Shown piece by piece: positions 38,247 to 47,865 of a DNA stretch of 64,000 bases. A program made the translations under genes and the position numbers. Position 1 is the stretch's first letter. Every line of letters begins with the position of its first letter. This DNA is from an uncultured Spartobacteria bacterium (lineage in GTDB: Bacteria; Verrucomicrobiota; Verrucomicrobiia; Chthoniobacterales; Chthoniobacteraceae). The notes beneath the pieces are model-generated. The model saw nothing but the letters and a program-made list of their open reading frames with translations. It was not told the origin of the DNA and made no database searches. The stretch covers positions 1 through 64,000 of the forward strand of contig CAIURC010000188.1 of the NCBI GenBank assembly GCA_903901425.1, written 5' to 3'.

Positions 38247-39255
38247 CGGCTGCCCCCTCCTGAGGCGGGGTGATCTCGCCGCTGTCGATCAGATCGCGCA
38301 CCTTTTGGACCACACGCGCCTGCGCAGCCTCGATGTCCTTCATCCGGGTCGGGCCCAGCAGCGAAAGCTCCTCCCGCAAACCTTCTGCGGCGCGCTTGGA
38401 CATCGCGCCGTAAATTGCGCTGCGCAGCTGCTCTTTCGCGCCCTTCAGCGCCAGCGCAAGATCCGCAGACTCCACCTCCCGCAGGATCCGCTGGATGTCC
38501 CTGGAATTGAGCTTGGCGATGTCGTCGAAGGTAAACAGGCGCTGCCGGATCAGGTCCGTAAGGTCCGGGTCTTTCTCCTGCAGCTTGGTCAGGATGCCTT
38601 TGCTGAGCTCCTTTTCGAGGGAGTTCAAGAGCTGCGCGGCGGCCTGGACCCCGCCCCGTTCGTGCAACACCTGCTTCTGGGTCGAAAGCGACGGGCCCTT
38701 GCTCATCGCCCCCAGCACCCGTGTGATCACCGAGCCCGAGATCGACCCCATGCTGCCCAAGCTCGCCACGATGCTTTCCCGGGTTGGCTCATCAAAAAGG
38801 AGGAAGGTTTCCGTGACTTTTTTCGGCTCCAAATAGGACAAGACAAATGCGATGGTCTGCGGTTGTTCCCGCTTGATGATGTTGTGCAGTTGCCGGACCT
38901 CCAGTTGGGCAAGCTCCCGGACCGCCTCAATCGAGTTGTTGGGCGGCATCGCCTTCTGAAGGATGTTGGAGGCGATCTGCGGCCCCTTGGCCCGCTCAAG
39001 CGCTCTCTGCGCGAAATGCACCCCGCCCAGAACACTGGTCATGCCATGCCCGATCAGGTCGCAGAACTCGTGCATCACCTTGTCCTGAATATCAAATTCG
39101 ATAACCTCCATCGCTGCCATCTCCCGCACCACCACCTCCAGTTCGGAGTCCGGCAGTTGCTTGAGCAGCACGGCGGCCTCCTCAGGCCCGATGAGAACCA
39201 AAAAAGCAGCCAGTTTCTGGCTTTTGCTCAGACTGTTATAATCCAAGGCGGCCAT
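38233..39255 (-). CDS. fliG: flagellar motor switch protein FliG
   Basis: LSKSQKLAAFLVLIGPEEAAVLLKQL; LFTFDDIAKLNSRDIQRILREVESADLALALKGA. Confidence 0.96.
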   Translation of the reverse strand: MAALDYNSLSKSQKLAAFLVLIGPEEAAVLLKQLPDSELEVVVREMAAMEVIEFDIQDKVMHEFCDLIGHGMTSVLGGVHFAQRALERAKGPQIASNILQKAMPPNNSIEAVRELAQLEVRQLHNIIKREQPQTIAFVLSYLEPKKVTETFLLFDEPTRESIVASLGSMGSISGSVITRVLGAMSKGPSLSTQKQVLHERGGVQAAAQLLNSLEKELSKGILTKLQEKDPDLTDLIRQRLFTFDDIAKLNSRDIQRILREVESADLALALKGAKEQLRSAIYGAMSKRAAEGLREELSLLGPTRMKDIEAAQARVVQKVRDLIDSGEITPPQEGAADVVE

Positions 39256-39259
39256 GGTC

Positions 39260-40813
39260 TCAGCTCTTATCCCCGTTCTGTGCCAGCCACTCTCGCAGGG
39301 TCGCCCCCACGTTCTCTGGTTTCTGCCGGATCAGGTCGTTCAGAAGCTCCGGCGACACCTTGTGGCTCTTCATCGACAACATCCCCTGCTGGTCATACAT
39401 GCCGCCCCCCCCGTTCACGACCTCGAGGTCCAACGGTTCAGGCTTGGTCTTCTTCAACAGCCGGAGGAACACGAAGAAAAATGCCGCAGCAAGAAGCAGC
39501 CCACCCACCGGCCGGGCCGTCTCCAGGTACCCCGCAAACTTGTCCGTCGCTGTGCCTGCAGCCTCCACGGCGGCCGGGAACGGCACCTCCTGAATCGAAA
39601 CCGCGTTCTGCGCCTGAGCGTTCGAGGCGGAAATTCCGAGCGCGTTCACCACCATTTGCTTGAGCGAATTCAATTCCTCCGCCGTCCGCGCTACCGGTGC
39701 CGCACCGGCCGCTCCGGGCCGAGTCGAAAGAAACACCGCCGCCGTTATCCGGGTCACTGCACCCGGGTTTTTGACGGTACTGATCACCTGACGGTTGATC
39801 TCGTAGGTCTGCGTCTTGGATTTCCGCTGATCCTCGCTGGTCTTGCTCGGGCCACCGCCTCCCGCTGCGTTCGGATCGGGGGGCAGATTCGCCGCAACGC
39901 CCGCACCGGCGCCGCCGGCCTTTTCGGCCTCACGTTCGTTTGTAATGGAAGTATCCTCAGTGGAGGTCTCCGAGCGCGCAACCTGACTCTCGGGATCGAA
40001 CTTCTCCTCCGTGACAGAGCTGGCATCGTTGTTGATCTCCGCCGACACACGGACCACGGCCTGTCCCGGGCCGAGCACCCGGGCGAGCATCGTCTCGACC
40101 TTGTTTGAAAAATACTCTTCCGTCTGTTTCCTGAACTTGATCTGGCTGGAAGCCGACCCGAGTTGCGGATCGCTCTTGAGTTCCTCGGAGAGAACGTTGC
40201 CCCGGCTGTCCACCACGGCGACGTCGTCCAACCGCATCCCCTCGACCGCGCTGGCCACCAGCGCCCGCACCGAGTTGACCTTGTCGGTCTCAAAAGCCGC
40301 GCCACCCGTGTCGATGAACACCGATGCGGTCGGCCGCGACTCCGTGTTCTTCAAGAGCAGCCGGTTTTCCGGGAGCACCACCATGACACGGGCGGAACGC
40401 ACCCCGCGGATCTGGGCGATGGTCCGGCTCAATTCGCCCTGCAGCGCCCGCGTGAAGTTCGTCCGCTGAACAAAATCGCTGATCCCGAAGTTGCTGCGGT
40501 CAAAAATCTCGAACCCGATGCCATCCGGAGCGGGCAAGCCTTTGGAGGCGAGGTCGGCCCGGGCCTTGTAAACCATGTTCGAAGGAACGTACACAGAGGT
40601 CCCTCCGGCACCGAGTTCGTACGGGACCTTTTGGGCCTGCAAGGCTGCAACCACCTCGGCCGCCTCCTTTTCCCCAAGCCGGCCGTACAGCAGCTTCATA
40701 TCGGGCCGCTGCGCCCAGAACAGCAGAGCAGCCACAGCCCCAAGGATGGCAAGAGCCGATGCCCCGAGGGTGATTTTCTGGTTGAGTCCCAACTGGCGCC
40801 AGAGCCTGAGCAT
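39260..40813 (-). CDS. fliF: flagellar M-ring protein FliF
   Basis: KVPYELGAGGTSVYVPSNMVYKARADLASKGLPAPDGIGFEIFDRSNFGISDFVQRTNFTRALQGELSRTI. Confidence 0.96.
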   Translation of the reverse strand: MLRLWRQLGLNQKITLGASALAILGAVAALLFWAQRPDMKLLYGRLGEKEAAEVVAALQAQKVPYELGAGGTSVYVPSNMVYKARADLASKGLPAPDGIGFEIFDRSNFGISDFVQRTNFTRALQGELSRTIAQIRGVRSARVMVVLPENRLLLKNTESRPTASVFIDTGGAAFETDKVNSVRALVASAVEGMRLDDVAVVDSRGNVLSEELKSDPQLGSASSQIKFRKQTEEYFSNKVETMLARVLGPGQAVVRVSAEINNDASSVTEEKFDPESQVARSETSTEDTSITNEREAEKAGGAGAGVAANLPPDPNAAGGGGPSKTSEDQRKSKTQTYEINRQVISTVKNPGAVTRITAAVFLSTRPGAAGAAPVARTAEELNSLKQMVVNALGISASNAQAQNAVSIQEVPFPAAVEAAGTATDKFAGYLETARPVGGLLLAAAFFFVFLRLLKKTKPEPLDLEVVNGGGGMYDQQGMLSMKSHKVSPELLNDLIRQKPENVGATLREWLAQNGDKS

Positions 40814-40854
40814 TCGAAAAAGGTGGTGTTAGAGTTTTTCCGCAACCGGGCAGG

Positions 40855-41208
40855 TCAGACCTGCATCCGCATCAGTTCCTGATAGCCCTCGATCAGCTTG
40901 TTCCGCACCTCCACCATCAACGAGAAGGCCAAGCTGGATTCCTGACCCGCAATCATCGCCTGATGCAGGTTGGTGCTTTCCCCTCGCACCACTTTGGCCT
41001 GTTCCACCTCCGCCTTGTGCATCGTGGCGTCCACCCCGGACACAAACCGCTCGAGCATCGCCCCAAACGAAGAACCCGTGACCCGAGGCACCTGCCTCGG
41101 CGCCATCAAATCCGCCGGCGAAAGCGCACCGGCCTGCGACGCGCTGAGTCCAGGCAACTCCACGGAATTCAGGGGAAAACTACCGGCAGGGGTCAAGGGC
41201 GTGATCAT
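40855..41208 (-). CDS. fliE: flagellar hook-basal body complex protein FliE
   Basis: NLHQAMIAGQESSLAFSLMVEVRNKLIEGYQELMRMQV. Confidence 0.93.
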   Translation of the reverse strand: MITPLTPAGSFPLNSVELPGLSASQAGALSPADLMAPRQVPRVTGSSFGAMLERFVSGVDATMHKAEVEQAKVVRGESTNLHQAMIAGQESSLAFSLMVEVRNKLIEGYQELMRMQV

Positions 41209-41214
41209 GTTGGA

Positions 41215-41622
41215 TTACCGTCCAATGGACAGGGCTTGGGCCACAATCTGACGGGAGTTTCGAACCACCGCAAGGTTCGCCTCATACGCACGGCTCGCAG
41301 AAATCATGTCTACCATCTCGTGCGCGATATCCACATTCGGCATCAGCACGTTGCCGTTCCTGTCCGCGTGCGGGTGCTGCGGGTTGTACACCTGAATCCC
41401 CGGCGTCGTGTCATTCTTCACCTCCGTGACACGCACCGCGCGCCCCCCCGGGCTCGCCGCGTCCAGCACCGACTCGAAACTCGCCACTTTTCGCTGATAC
41501 GGCCCGCCTTGGATATCCTTGGTGTTGTTGGCGTTGGCGATATTCTGGGCGATCAGATCGAGCCGCACCTTCTCCGCCTCAAGCGCGCTCGAACTCACCG
41601 TCACTGCGGGCAACACGTTCAT
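41215..41622 (-). CDS. flgC: flagellar basal-body rod protein FlgC
   Basis: SALEAEKVRLDLIAQNIANANNTKDIQGGPYQRKVASFE; NVDIAHEMVDMISASRAYEANLAVV. Confidence 0.95.
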   Translation of the reverse strand: MNVLPAVTVSSSALEAEKVRLDLIAQNIANANNTKDIQGGPYQRKVASFESVLDAASPGGRAVRVTEVKNDTTPGIQVYNPQHPHADRNGNVLMPNVDIAHEMVDMISASRAYEANLAVVRNSRQIVAQALSIGR

Positions 41623-41678
41623 GGGTCGTACGGGGGGTTGATCAAAAAGGGTTCAAAATTCTCGGCCTATCTGCCCGC

Positions 41679-42059
41679 TCACAGGTTCCGGCCCAGGACC
41701 GCAGTGCGCAACTGCCGGAGCGAACCGCTCACAAATTGGGTCAAAACCTCCACATTCGTGGTGTTTCCCGCCATCTCAAGCAGTTCTTGGTCGATTTGGA
41801 CCGTGTTTCCATCCGAACGCCGCACCGTCGCCGAATCGTCCGGAGCCAGCACCGGCTTCAACTTGGCCAAACCTTCCCCGCCACGGGCCAGTTCCGCTTT
41901 CAACTGCGTGGCAAACGACTTGGAAAGATCCACCCGCTTGTATCCTGGCGTCTCGATGTTCGCGATGTTGCCCGCCAACGCTTCATGCCGCGCGACAGCC
42001 ACTTCCAGCATTTTCTTCGTGGCTTCAAGGTTGGGTGTACTGAACAGGGACTCGATCAC
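41679..42059 (-). CDS. flgB: flagellar basal-body rod protein FlgB
   Basis: MLEVAVARHEALAGNIANIETPGYKRVDLSKSFATQL; GTG start at 42059 proposed. Confidence 0.9.
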   Translation of the reverse strand: MIESLFSTPNLEATKKMLEVAVARHEALAGNIANIETPGYKRVDLSKSFATQLKAELARGGEGLAKLKPVLAPDDSATVRRSDGNTVQIDQELLEMAGNTTNVEVLTQFVSGSLRQLRTAVLGRNL

Positions 42060-42401
42060 ACGCCCACTCTCAGCAGCGCCTGTGCCATTCCCCCAGTCAA
42101 CCGTCCAGCAAGCCCCACCGGCACTGGAAAAAATTTGCCGCCCCCGGGTTTCGGCGGCTTTCAAAGCCAGGATTGAGGAGGGACTGGCAAAAACCGGTAC
42201 CCGCCCAGACATCCAACCCGGCGTTTTTTGCCGCCCCCCTCCGAGCCGGACCAGCGAGCATCGGGTTCATTTCGGCAGGGACGGCGCCAGTCGGCAAATC
42301 TGGCCGCCCCAGAGGAGCGCCTCATCAAACCCGGTTCCCATCCGCAAAACAGGGACAGGAACCCGGATCGGAAGACACCCCGCACGCAGACCCGGGACGG
42401 G

Positions 42402-43502
42402 TCAGAGTTTGTGGAGCAACCGCCCGATATCGACGTGCTGGTCAATGAGATCCTGGATCCGGTCGATCCGCTCGACATCGCCGGGCAGCGTCTTCACTGT
42501 CATCGAATGGATGCTGCTCGCAGCGGCATAACTGTCCATCGCCGTGGTCATGGTCGGCAGTTCCGACCCCAGAAGCAGGTCCCGGATACTCGGATGCGGC
42601 AGAAGGTCGCCCGCCAGCACCAACCCCGCCAGCGCAGGTGTTTCGCTGTCCCCTCCGGCCCCTTGGGAAAGCGCCGCAAGAATGATATCCTCCCGGTCGC
42701 CGGGCGTGACCAAGAGAGAACCGGGTGTGAAATAGCGGACCACATGACTGCTGTTCATCGCCCCAATCACCACCGAGTTGACACGGCGCCGGCTCCGGCT
42801 CCGACCCGCGATGAACTCGCCCCGGATGGTCCGGCAGATCTGTCCGAGGCTGGCCTTGGCCAGCAAAGGCTCGTCTGGAATCGCTCCAAGCAACTCAAGG
42901 CCGAGCCGAGCAAGGCCGCGGCGGACAAAATCTCGGGCTTCGGCGTATTTGTCGGGCAGAACCTTGTTCATGACCACGCCCACGACCTCCACGCCTTCTT
43001 TTTCAAACAGCGCCTGATTGAGCGCAACCTCATCGATGGTCCGCCCGATGCCACCCTTGACCACCAGAACCACCTTGCTCGCCAGAAGCCGGGCCACCCT
43101 TGCGTTGGACAGGTCGAACACGGCCCCTACGCCGGCATGGCCGGTCCCCTCAATGATCACAAACTCTTTTTCCCAAGCCGCGCGGTCAAACGAGTTCTGG
43201 ATTCTGCGGACCAGCCGGTCCCCGTCCTGATTGTCGATGTAGCGCCGGGTGAAATCCGGTTCGACCGCGATGGGGCTCATGGCCTCCAGAGGTGTCTGGA
43301 CCGAAAACGTCTGTTCCATCAGGACGCTGTCCTCGTCCACCCGGTGTCCGTCGACCTCCACAAACCGCTGTCCAATGGGCTTGATGAAGCCGATCCTACC
43401 CAGACGTTTGCGCAACGCCGCAAACAAACCCACTGAGGTCGTGGTTTTGCCGTCGTTCTGCTGCGTGGCCGCAATAAAAACCCGGGGCGTGACCGTGTTC
43501 AT
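42402..43502 (-). CDS. BioD-like P-loop plus DRTGG domain protein (N-terminal half of long-form phosphotransacetylase)
   Basis: VFIAATQQNDGKTTTSVGLFAALRKRLGRIGFIKPIGQ; domain order as in the N-terminal half of Pta. Confidence 0.8.
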   Translation of the reverse strand: MNTVTPRVFIAATQQNDGKTTTSVGLFAALRKRLGRIGFIKPIGQRFVEVDGHRVDEDSVLMEQTFSVQTPLEAMSPIAVEPDFTRRYIDNQDGDRLVRRIQNSFDRAAWEKEFVIIEGTGHAGVGAVFDLSNARVARLLASKVVLVVKGGIGRTIDEVALNQALFEKEGVEVVGVVMNKVLPDKYAEARDFVRRGLARLGLELLGAIPDEPLLAKASLGQICRTIRGEFIAGRSRSRRRVNSVVIGAMNSSHVVRYFTPGSLLVTPGDREDIILAALSQGAGGDSETPALAGLVLAGDLLPHPSIRDLLLGSELPTMTTAMDSYAAASSIHSMTVKTLPGDVERIDRIQDLIDQHVDIGRLLHKL

Positions 43503-43539
43503 TCCCATCCCTCCCAGTCTTGGACTCTGGAAACCGCAC

Positions 43540-44595
43540 TCATGCCGGGACCTCCTCCAGCGGAAACCATTTCCGGATTTCGACGGCCTGGACCCCCAGG
43601 ACCGCCGCCACACCCAGGATATCGTCCTCGGAGGCACCCCGGGACAGGTCTGCGCAGGGCTTGGTCAAACCCAGCAAAAACTGGCCGTACGCCTCGGCTC
43701 CAGCGAGGTGCTGCACCAGCTTCACCCCGATGTTGCCGCTGTTCAGGTCCGGAAAAACCAGCACATTGGCACGCCCGGCCACCATGCTGTTCGGCGCTTT
43801 CACCCCCGCAAGGTCCGGCAGCAACGCCGTATCGGCCTGCATCTCCCCGTCAATCTCCAATTCGATCCCCAGGTCCGTGGCGCGCTGCCGGGCCAGCGCC
43901 GTTGCGGCCGCCACTTTCCGAGGGGAGTCCAAAGTCGAACTCCCTTTGGTCGAAAAACTCAGCATCGCGATCCGGGCCTTGTTCCCCGTCAACTGCCGGC
44001 AGATGATCCCCGTCTGCAGCGCGATCGACGCCAGCTGCTCCACCGTCGGCTCCGGAATCACCGCGCAGTCTGCAAAAAACATCACCCCGCGTTCCCCGTA
44101 CCGTTTGTTGGAAAGATCCAGCATCATGCAGCTGGAGACACTCTCCACGCCCGGCAACGGCTTGATCAGCTGGATCAGGGGCCGCAGCGTGCTTCTCTTG
44201 GTTTCCCCGGCCCCGCTCACCACCCCGTCCGCCTGCCCGTACTGCACCATCATCGCCGCGTAGTAATTGGGCTGCAACAACACCTCGCGCACACCGCCCG
44301 ACGCAATCTTCCGGTACCGCGCCAGCTTCTGCATCCGCTCTTCCATCAGCGAAAAATCCTCCGCCTCGGCGGGATCGATCAATCCCACGTGTTCCAGGTC
44401 CACCCTCTCCTCCATCGCTGCCCGCTCGATGGCGTCCCGGCGTCCCAGCAGGATCGGCGCCCCGAGCTTCAGCCGGGCGTACCGCGAAGCCGCACGCAGC
44501 ACCTTGGGCTCCGTGCCATCCGGGAAAACGATCCGCTTGGGATGCTGCCGCAGCTTCTGAAAAACCGTTTCGATGAATTTCATGTCCCAAGGCAT
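43540..44595 (-). CDS. pta: phosphate acetyltransferase (PTA_PTB catalytic domain)
   Basis: KRIVFPDGTEPKVLRAASRYARLKLGAPILLGRRDAI; ANVLVFPDLNSGNIGVKLVQHLAGAEAYGQFLLGLTKPCADLSRGAS; start could also be 44583. Confidence 0.88.
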   Translation of the reverse strand: MPWDMKFIETVFQKLRQHPKRIVFPDGTEPKVLRAASRYARLKLGAPILLGRRDAIERAAMEERVDLEHVGLIDPAEAEDFSLMEERMQKLARYRKIASGGVREVLLQPNYYAAMMVQYGQADGVVSGAGETKRSTLRPLIQLIKPLPGVESVSSCMMLDLSNKRYGERGVMFFADCAVIPEPTVEQLASIALQTGIICRQLTGNKARIAMLSFSTKGSSTLDSPRKVAAATALARQRATDLGIELEIDGEMQADTALLPDLAGVKAPNSMVAGRANVLVFPDLNSGNIGVKLVQHLAGAEAYGQFLLGLTKPCADLSRGASEDDILGVAAVLGVQAVEIRKWFPLEEVPA

Positions 44596-44794
44596 ACTCC
44601 CGCCCTCGCTCTCTTCTGACGAGTGAAAATGGCGCCCCCGGTCCGGCTCCGGGGGCTGCACCCGGGAGTCCACCCGCTGCACCACACCAAAACCGGCCGG
44701 CCGCCCCCCCCCATGGACGGCCACTCCGCGGAATGACTACGGGATTGCACTTTGAGCGCATTCCGTTCATCGATCGAGAGTAACCGCCCCCCGT

Positions 44795-45256
44795 ATGTCT
44801 CACGAAGAACGCCTTCGCCAACTTGGCTGCGTGCTCCCGCCAGCCCCCACCCCAGTCGCCGTCTACAAGCCCGTGGTTGTTGTCGACAGAATCGTCTACG
44901 TCTCCGGACATGGCCCCGTACTTCCCGACGGATCCAAAATCACGGGTCAGGTCGGCTCCAGCCTCTCGCTCGAAGACGGCTTTCAAGCCGCGCGCCAGAC
45001 CGGCCTGGCCATCCTCTCCACGCTCCGCGCACAGTTCGGCTCCCTCGACCGGATTGGGCGGGTGGTCAAACTCCTGGGCATGGTCAATTCCGCCCCGGAT
45101 TTCTTCGACCATCCCAAGGTGATCAACGGCTGCAGCGAACTCTTCGCACAGGTATTCGGCCCGGAACACGGGATTGGCGCCCGGAGCGCCGTAGGAATGG
45201 GACCTTTGCCCGGCAATATCGCCGTCGAAATCGAAGGAATTTTTCTTCTCCAATGA
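44795..45256 (+). CDS. RidA (YjgF/YER057c/UK114) family protein
   Basis: KPVVVVDRIVYVSGHGPVLPDGSKITGQVG...GARSAVGMGPLPGNIAVEIEGIF. Confidence 0.87.
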   Translation: MSHEERLRQLGCVLPPAPTPVAVYKPVVVVDRIVYVSGHGPVLPDGSKITGQVGSSLSLEDGFQAARQTGLAILSTLRAQFGSLDRIGRVVKLLGMVNSAPDFFDHPKVINGCSELFAQVFGPEHGIGARSAVGMGPLPGNIAVEIEGIFLLQ

Positions 45257-46368
45257 ATCCCGGCTGGTTCCAGTTTGCAGGACAGCAGGAACTCCCGAGC
45301 CCCTGCCTCGTGGTTCACCGGGACCAGATCGCCCAAAACCTCGCCCGGATGCTCGCCACCGCAGGCTCGGCGGCCCGGCTCAGGCCCCACATCAAAACCC
45401 ATAAGCTCGCCCAAATCGTTGCCCTCCAGTCCTCCATGGGCATCTCCAAGTGCAAATGCGCCACTCTGGCTGAAGCCGAGATGGCGGCAGGCGCCGGCGC
45501 AAACGATATCCTCCTTGCACTCCAGCCCGTCGGCCCCAATCAGGAACGCCTCGTCGGAATTGTGGCCCGCTTTCCCAAAGTCCGATTTTCCACCGTAGTC
45601 GATGACCCGGCCGTGGCCGATGCGCTCGGCCAACGGTTTCACGCCAGAGGCAGGCACATCGAGGCACTCCTCGACATCGACCTCGGCCAGAACCGTACCG
45701 GCATCCTGCCTGGCCCCGCCGCCCTCGACCTCTACCGGCGTCTTGCCCGAACCCCCGGGATCCGTCCCGGCGGCATCCATGCTTACGACGGTCACCTCCA
45801 CCAGTCCGATCCCGCTGAACGATCCAAGGCCGCCCGGGATGCCTTGGCACCCGTGCTCGAAATGGACACCAGCCTGCGCGAGGAGGGTCTCCCCGTCCCG
45901 CGACTGGTCCTCGGCGGCACCCCCACCTTTCCCATCCACGCCCAGCTCACCCTCCCTTCCGTCGAGCTCAGCCCAGGAACCTGCGTCCTCTGGGACGCCG
46001 GCTATGCCGCCCGCTATCCCGACCTCGAATACCTGCACGCCGCACAGATCATCACCCGGGTGGTCAGCCGCCCCTCCCAAGGCAGAATCTGCCTCGACCT
46101 CGGACACAAAGCCGTGGCCAGTGAAATGGCCCAGCCCCGCGTCACATTCCCGGCGCTTCCAGACGCAAAAATTGTCCTCCACAGCGAGGAACACATGGTG
46201 GTCGAAACCGCCGAGGCCGGCCGGCTCCCGCCCGGCACCCTGCTCCACGCAATCCCCTGGCACGTCTGCCCCACCGTTGCCCTCCACGAGCGCGTCCATG
46301 TCGTCCAAAACGGACAAACCGGCCGGACCTGGCCCGTCACCGCTCGCGCCCGAAGCCTCCAGCCATGA
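45253..46368 (+). CDS. D-threonine aldolase-like PLP enzyme (alanine racemase N-terminal fold)
   Basis: PSPCLVVHRDQIAQNLARM...LRPHIKTHKLAQIVALQSSMGISKCKCATLAEAEM. Confidence 0.85.
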   Translation: MNPGWFQFAGQQELPSPCLVVHRDQIAQNLARMLATAGSAARLRPHIKTHKLAQIVALQSSMGISKCKCATLAEAEMAAGAGANDILLALQPVGPNQERLVGIVARFPKVRFSTVVDDPAVADALGQRFHARGRHIEALLDIDLGQNRTGILPGPAALDLYRRLARTPGIRPGGIHAYDGHLHQSDPAERSKAARDALAPVLEMDTSLREEGLPVPRLVLGGTPTFPIHAQLTLPSVELSPGTCVLWDAGYAARYPDLEYLHAAQIITRVVSRPSQGRICLDLGHKAVASEMAQPRVTFPALPDAKIVLHSEEHMVVETAEAGRLPPGTLLHAIPWHVCPTVALHERVHVVQNGQTGRTWPVTARARSLQP

Positions 46369-47456
46369 AGACTGGGTCCCCCCTCCTTCTCGACGCCCAC
46401 CTCGACCTCGCTCTCAACGCCCTTGACTGGAACCGCGACCTCCGCCTGCCCCTGGCCCAGATCCGGGTCCGGGAATCCGGCCTCCGGGATAAGCCGGGCC
46501 GCACCCGAGGCACGGTTTCCCTCCCGGAAATGCGCCAGGCCGGAGCCGGCCTCTGCGTCGCCACCCAACTCGCCCGCGTTGCCCATGACGATTTCAGCCC
46601 GCTTCCCGGCTGGAATTCTCAGGAACAAGCATGGGCCGCCACCCAGGCCCAGCTCGCCTGGTACCGCTCCATGGAGGATCTCGGCGAAATGCGCCAGATC
46701 CGCACTGCGTCTGAACTCCGGACCCATGCCGCGCTCTGGAACGCCTCCCCCGATGTCGATAGGCTCCCCATCGGCTACGTGCTCAGTTTGGAGGGAGCCG
46801 ACTCGCTTCCCACCCCCCAGCATCTGGAACGCGCATGGAACCAGGGACTCCGCGCACTGGGCCCGGCTCACTACGGACCCGGCGTCTATGCCCAGGGAAC
46901 GGATTCCACCGGGGGGTTCAACTCCCGCGGACGCGACCTACTCCGGGTGGCAGGCGAACTCGGTCTGATTCTGGACGTCACGCACCTCAGCGATGCCTGT
47001 TTTTGGGAGGCTCTGGAATCCTATTCCGGCCCTGTCTGGGCCAGCCACCACAACGCCCGCGCTCTTGTCCCCCATCAGCGCCAACTCGATGACACCATGG
47101 TCCGCGCTCTGGCGGCGCGCGGCGCCGTCATCGGTGTCGCCTTGGACGCATGGATGCTTTACCCTGGCTGGCAACGCGGCGTCACCACCCCTGAGTCCGC
47201 TGGGGTCACCTTGGAAACAGTCGCACGGCACATCCACCACTTCTGCGAGGTGCTCGGCAACGCGCTCCACGTCGGCATCGGCAGCGACCTCGACGGCTGT
47301 TTTGGCACCGAACAATCCCCAGCCGATCTGGATTCCATCGCCGATCTCCAAAAACTCCGCCCCCTCCTTGCCCAGCTCGGGTTCTCCGCCGCCGATCAGG
47401 ACGCCATTTTCCACGGAAACTTTCTTCGTCACCTGGAAGCCTCGCTACCTGCCTGA
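46365..47456 (+). CDS. membrane dipeptidase (peptidase M19)
   Basis: LLDAHLDLALNALDWNRDL; LGLILDVTHLSDACFWEALESYSGPVWASHHNARAL; HVGIGSDLDGCFG. Confidence 0.9.
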   Translation: MKTGSPLLLDAHLDLALNALDWNRDLRLPLAQIRVRESGLRDKPGRTRGTVSLPEMRQAGAGLCVATQLARVAHDDFSPLPGWNSQEQAWAATQAQLAWYRSMEDLGEMRQIRTASELRTHAALWNASPDVDRLPIGYVLSLEGADSLPTPQHLERAWNQGLRALGPAHYGPGVYAQGTDSTGGFNSRGRDLLRVAGELGLILDVTHLSDACFWEALESYSGPVWASHHNARALVPHQRQLDDTMVRALAARGAVIGVALDAWMLYPGWQRGVTTPESAGVTLETVARHIHHFCEVLGNALHVGIGSDLDGCFGTEQSPADLDSIADLQKLRPLLAQLGFSAADQDAIFHGNFLRHLEASLPA

Positions 47457-47483
47457 ACCGCACCCGCAAAGAAACGCGCCAGC

Positions 47484-47831
47484 ATGCCACCCAAAACTCC
47501 CGCAAAGCCGTCTTCGCACGGAAAACCCCGGCGCACCCCGCTCTGGCTCGCGTTTGCGCTTCTGTCGGCAGCACTCTCCGGCTGCGTTCTCCTCCCACCG
47601 CTTCCTCCTCCGCCGCCGCTTCCTCCACCCTTTCCACCGCCCTTTCCGCAACCGCCAGGGGCAGAGGCCAGGTCCCTCTCAGAACCCGGCTCCCGAAACT
47701 CCGGGCCCATCCCGAGAACGGGCGGTTTTGTCCCGCTGAAGCCCGACGAACAGCCGGCTCCCAAGCAGATTGCAGCCCCTTTCTTTGCACCTCTGGCCGG
47801 CCCCGGATCCACGGAACCACCCCTGCGCTAA
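47484..47831 (+). CDS. putative poly-proline lipoprotein
   Basis: TM then lipobox LSGC followed by VLLPPLPPPPPLPPPFPPPFPQPP. Confidence 0.5.
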   Translation: MPPKTPAKPSSHGKPRRTPLWLAFALLSAALSGCVLLPPLPPPPPLPPPFPPPFPQPPGAEARSLSEPGSRNSGPIPRTGGFVPLKPDEQPAPKQIAAPFFAPLAGPGSTEPPLR

Positions 47832-47865
47832 AGAGTCACGCAGAAAATCCGGGGCCTTCCCGCAC

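Noticed and set aside
42060-42401. Possible sigma-54 or sigma-28 promoter before flgB
   Set aside because: No convincing -24/-12 or -35/-10 match could be read; needs transcript mapping
44634-44656. GCCCCCGG/CCGGGGGC 8-bp hairpin upstream of pta
   Set aside because: Short GC-only palindrome expected by chance at this base composition; no supporting context
47429-47812. Gly-rich minus-strand ORF (GGGGSGGGGGSG)
   Set aside because: Reverse complement of the poly-proline tract of the lipoprotein gene
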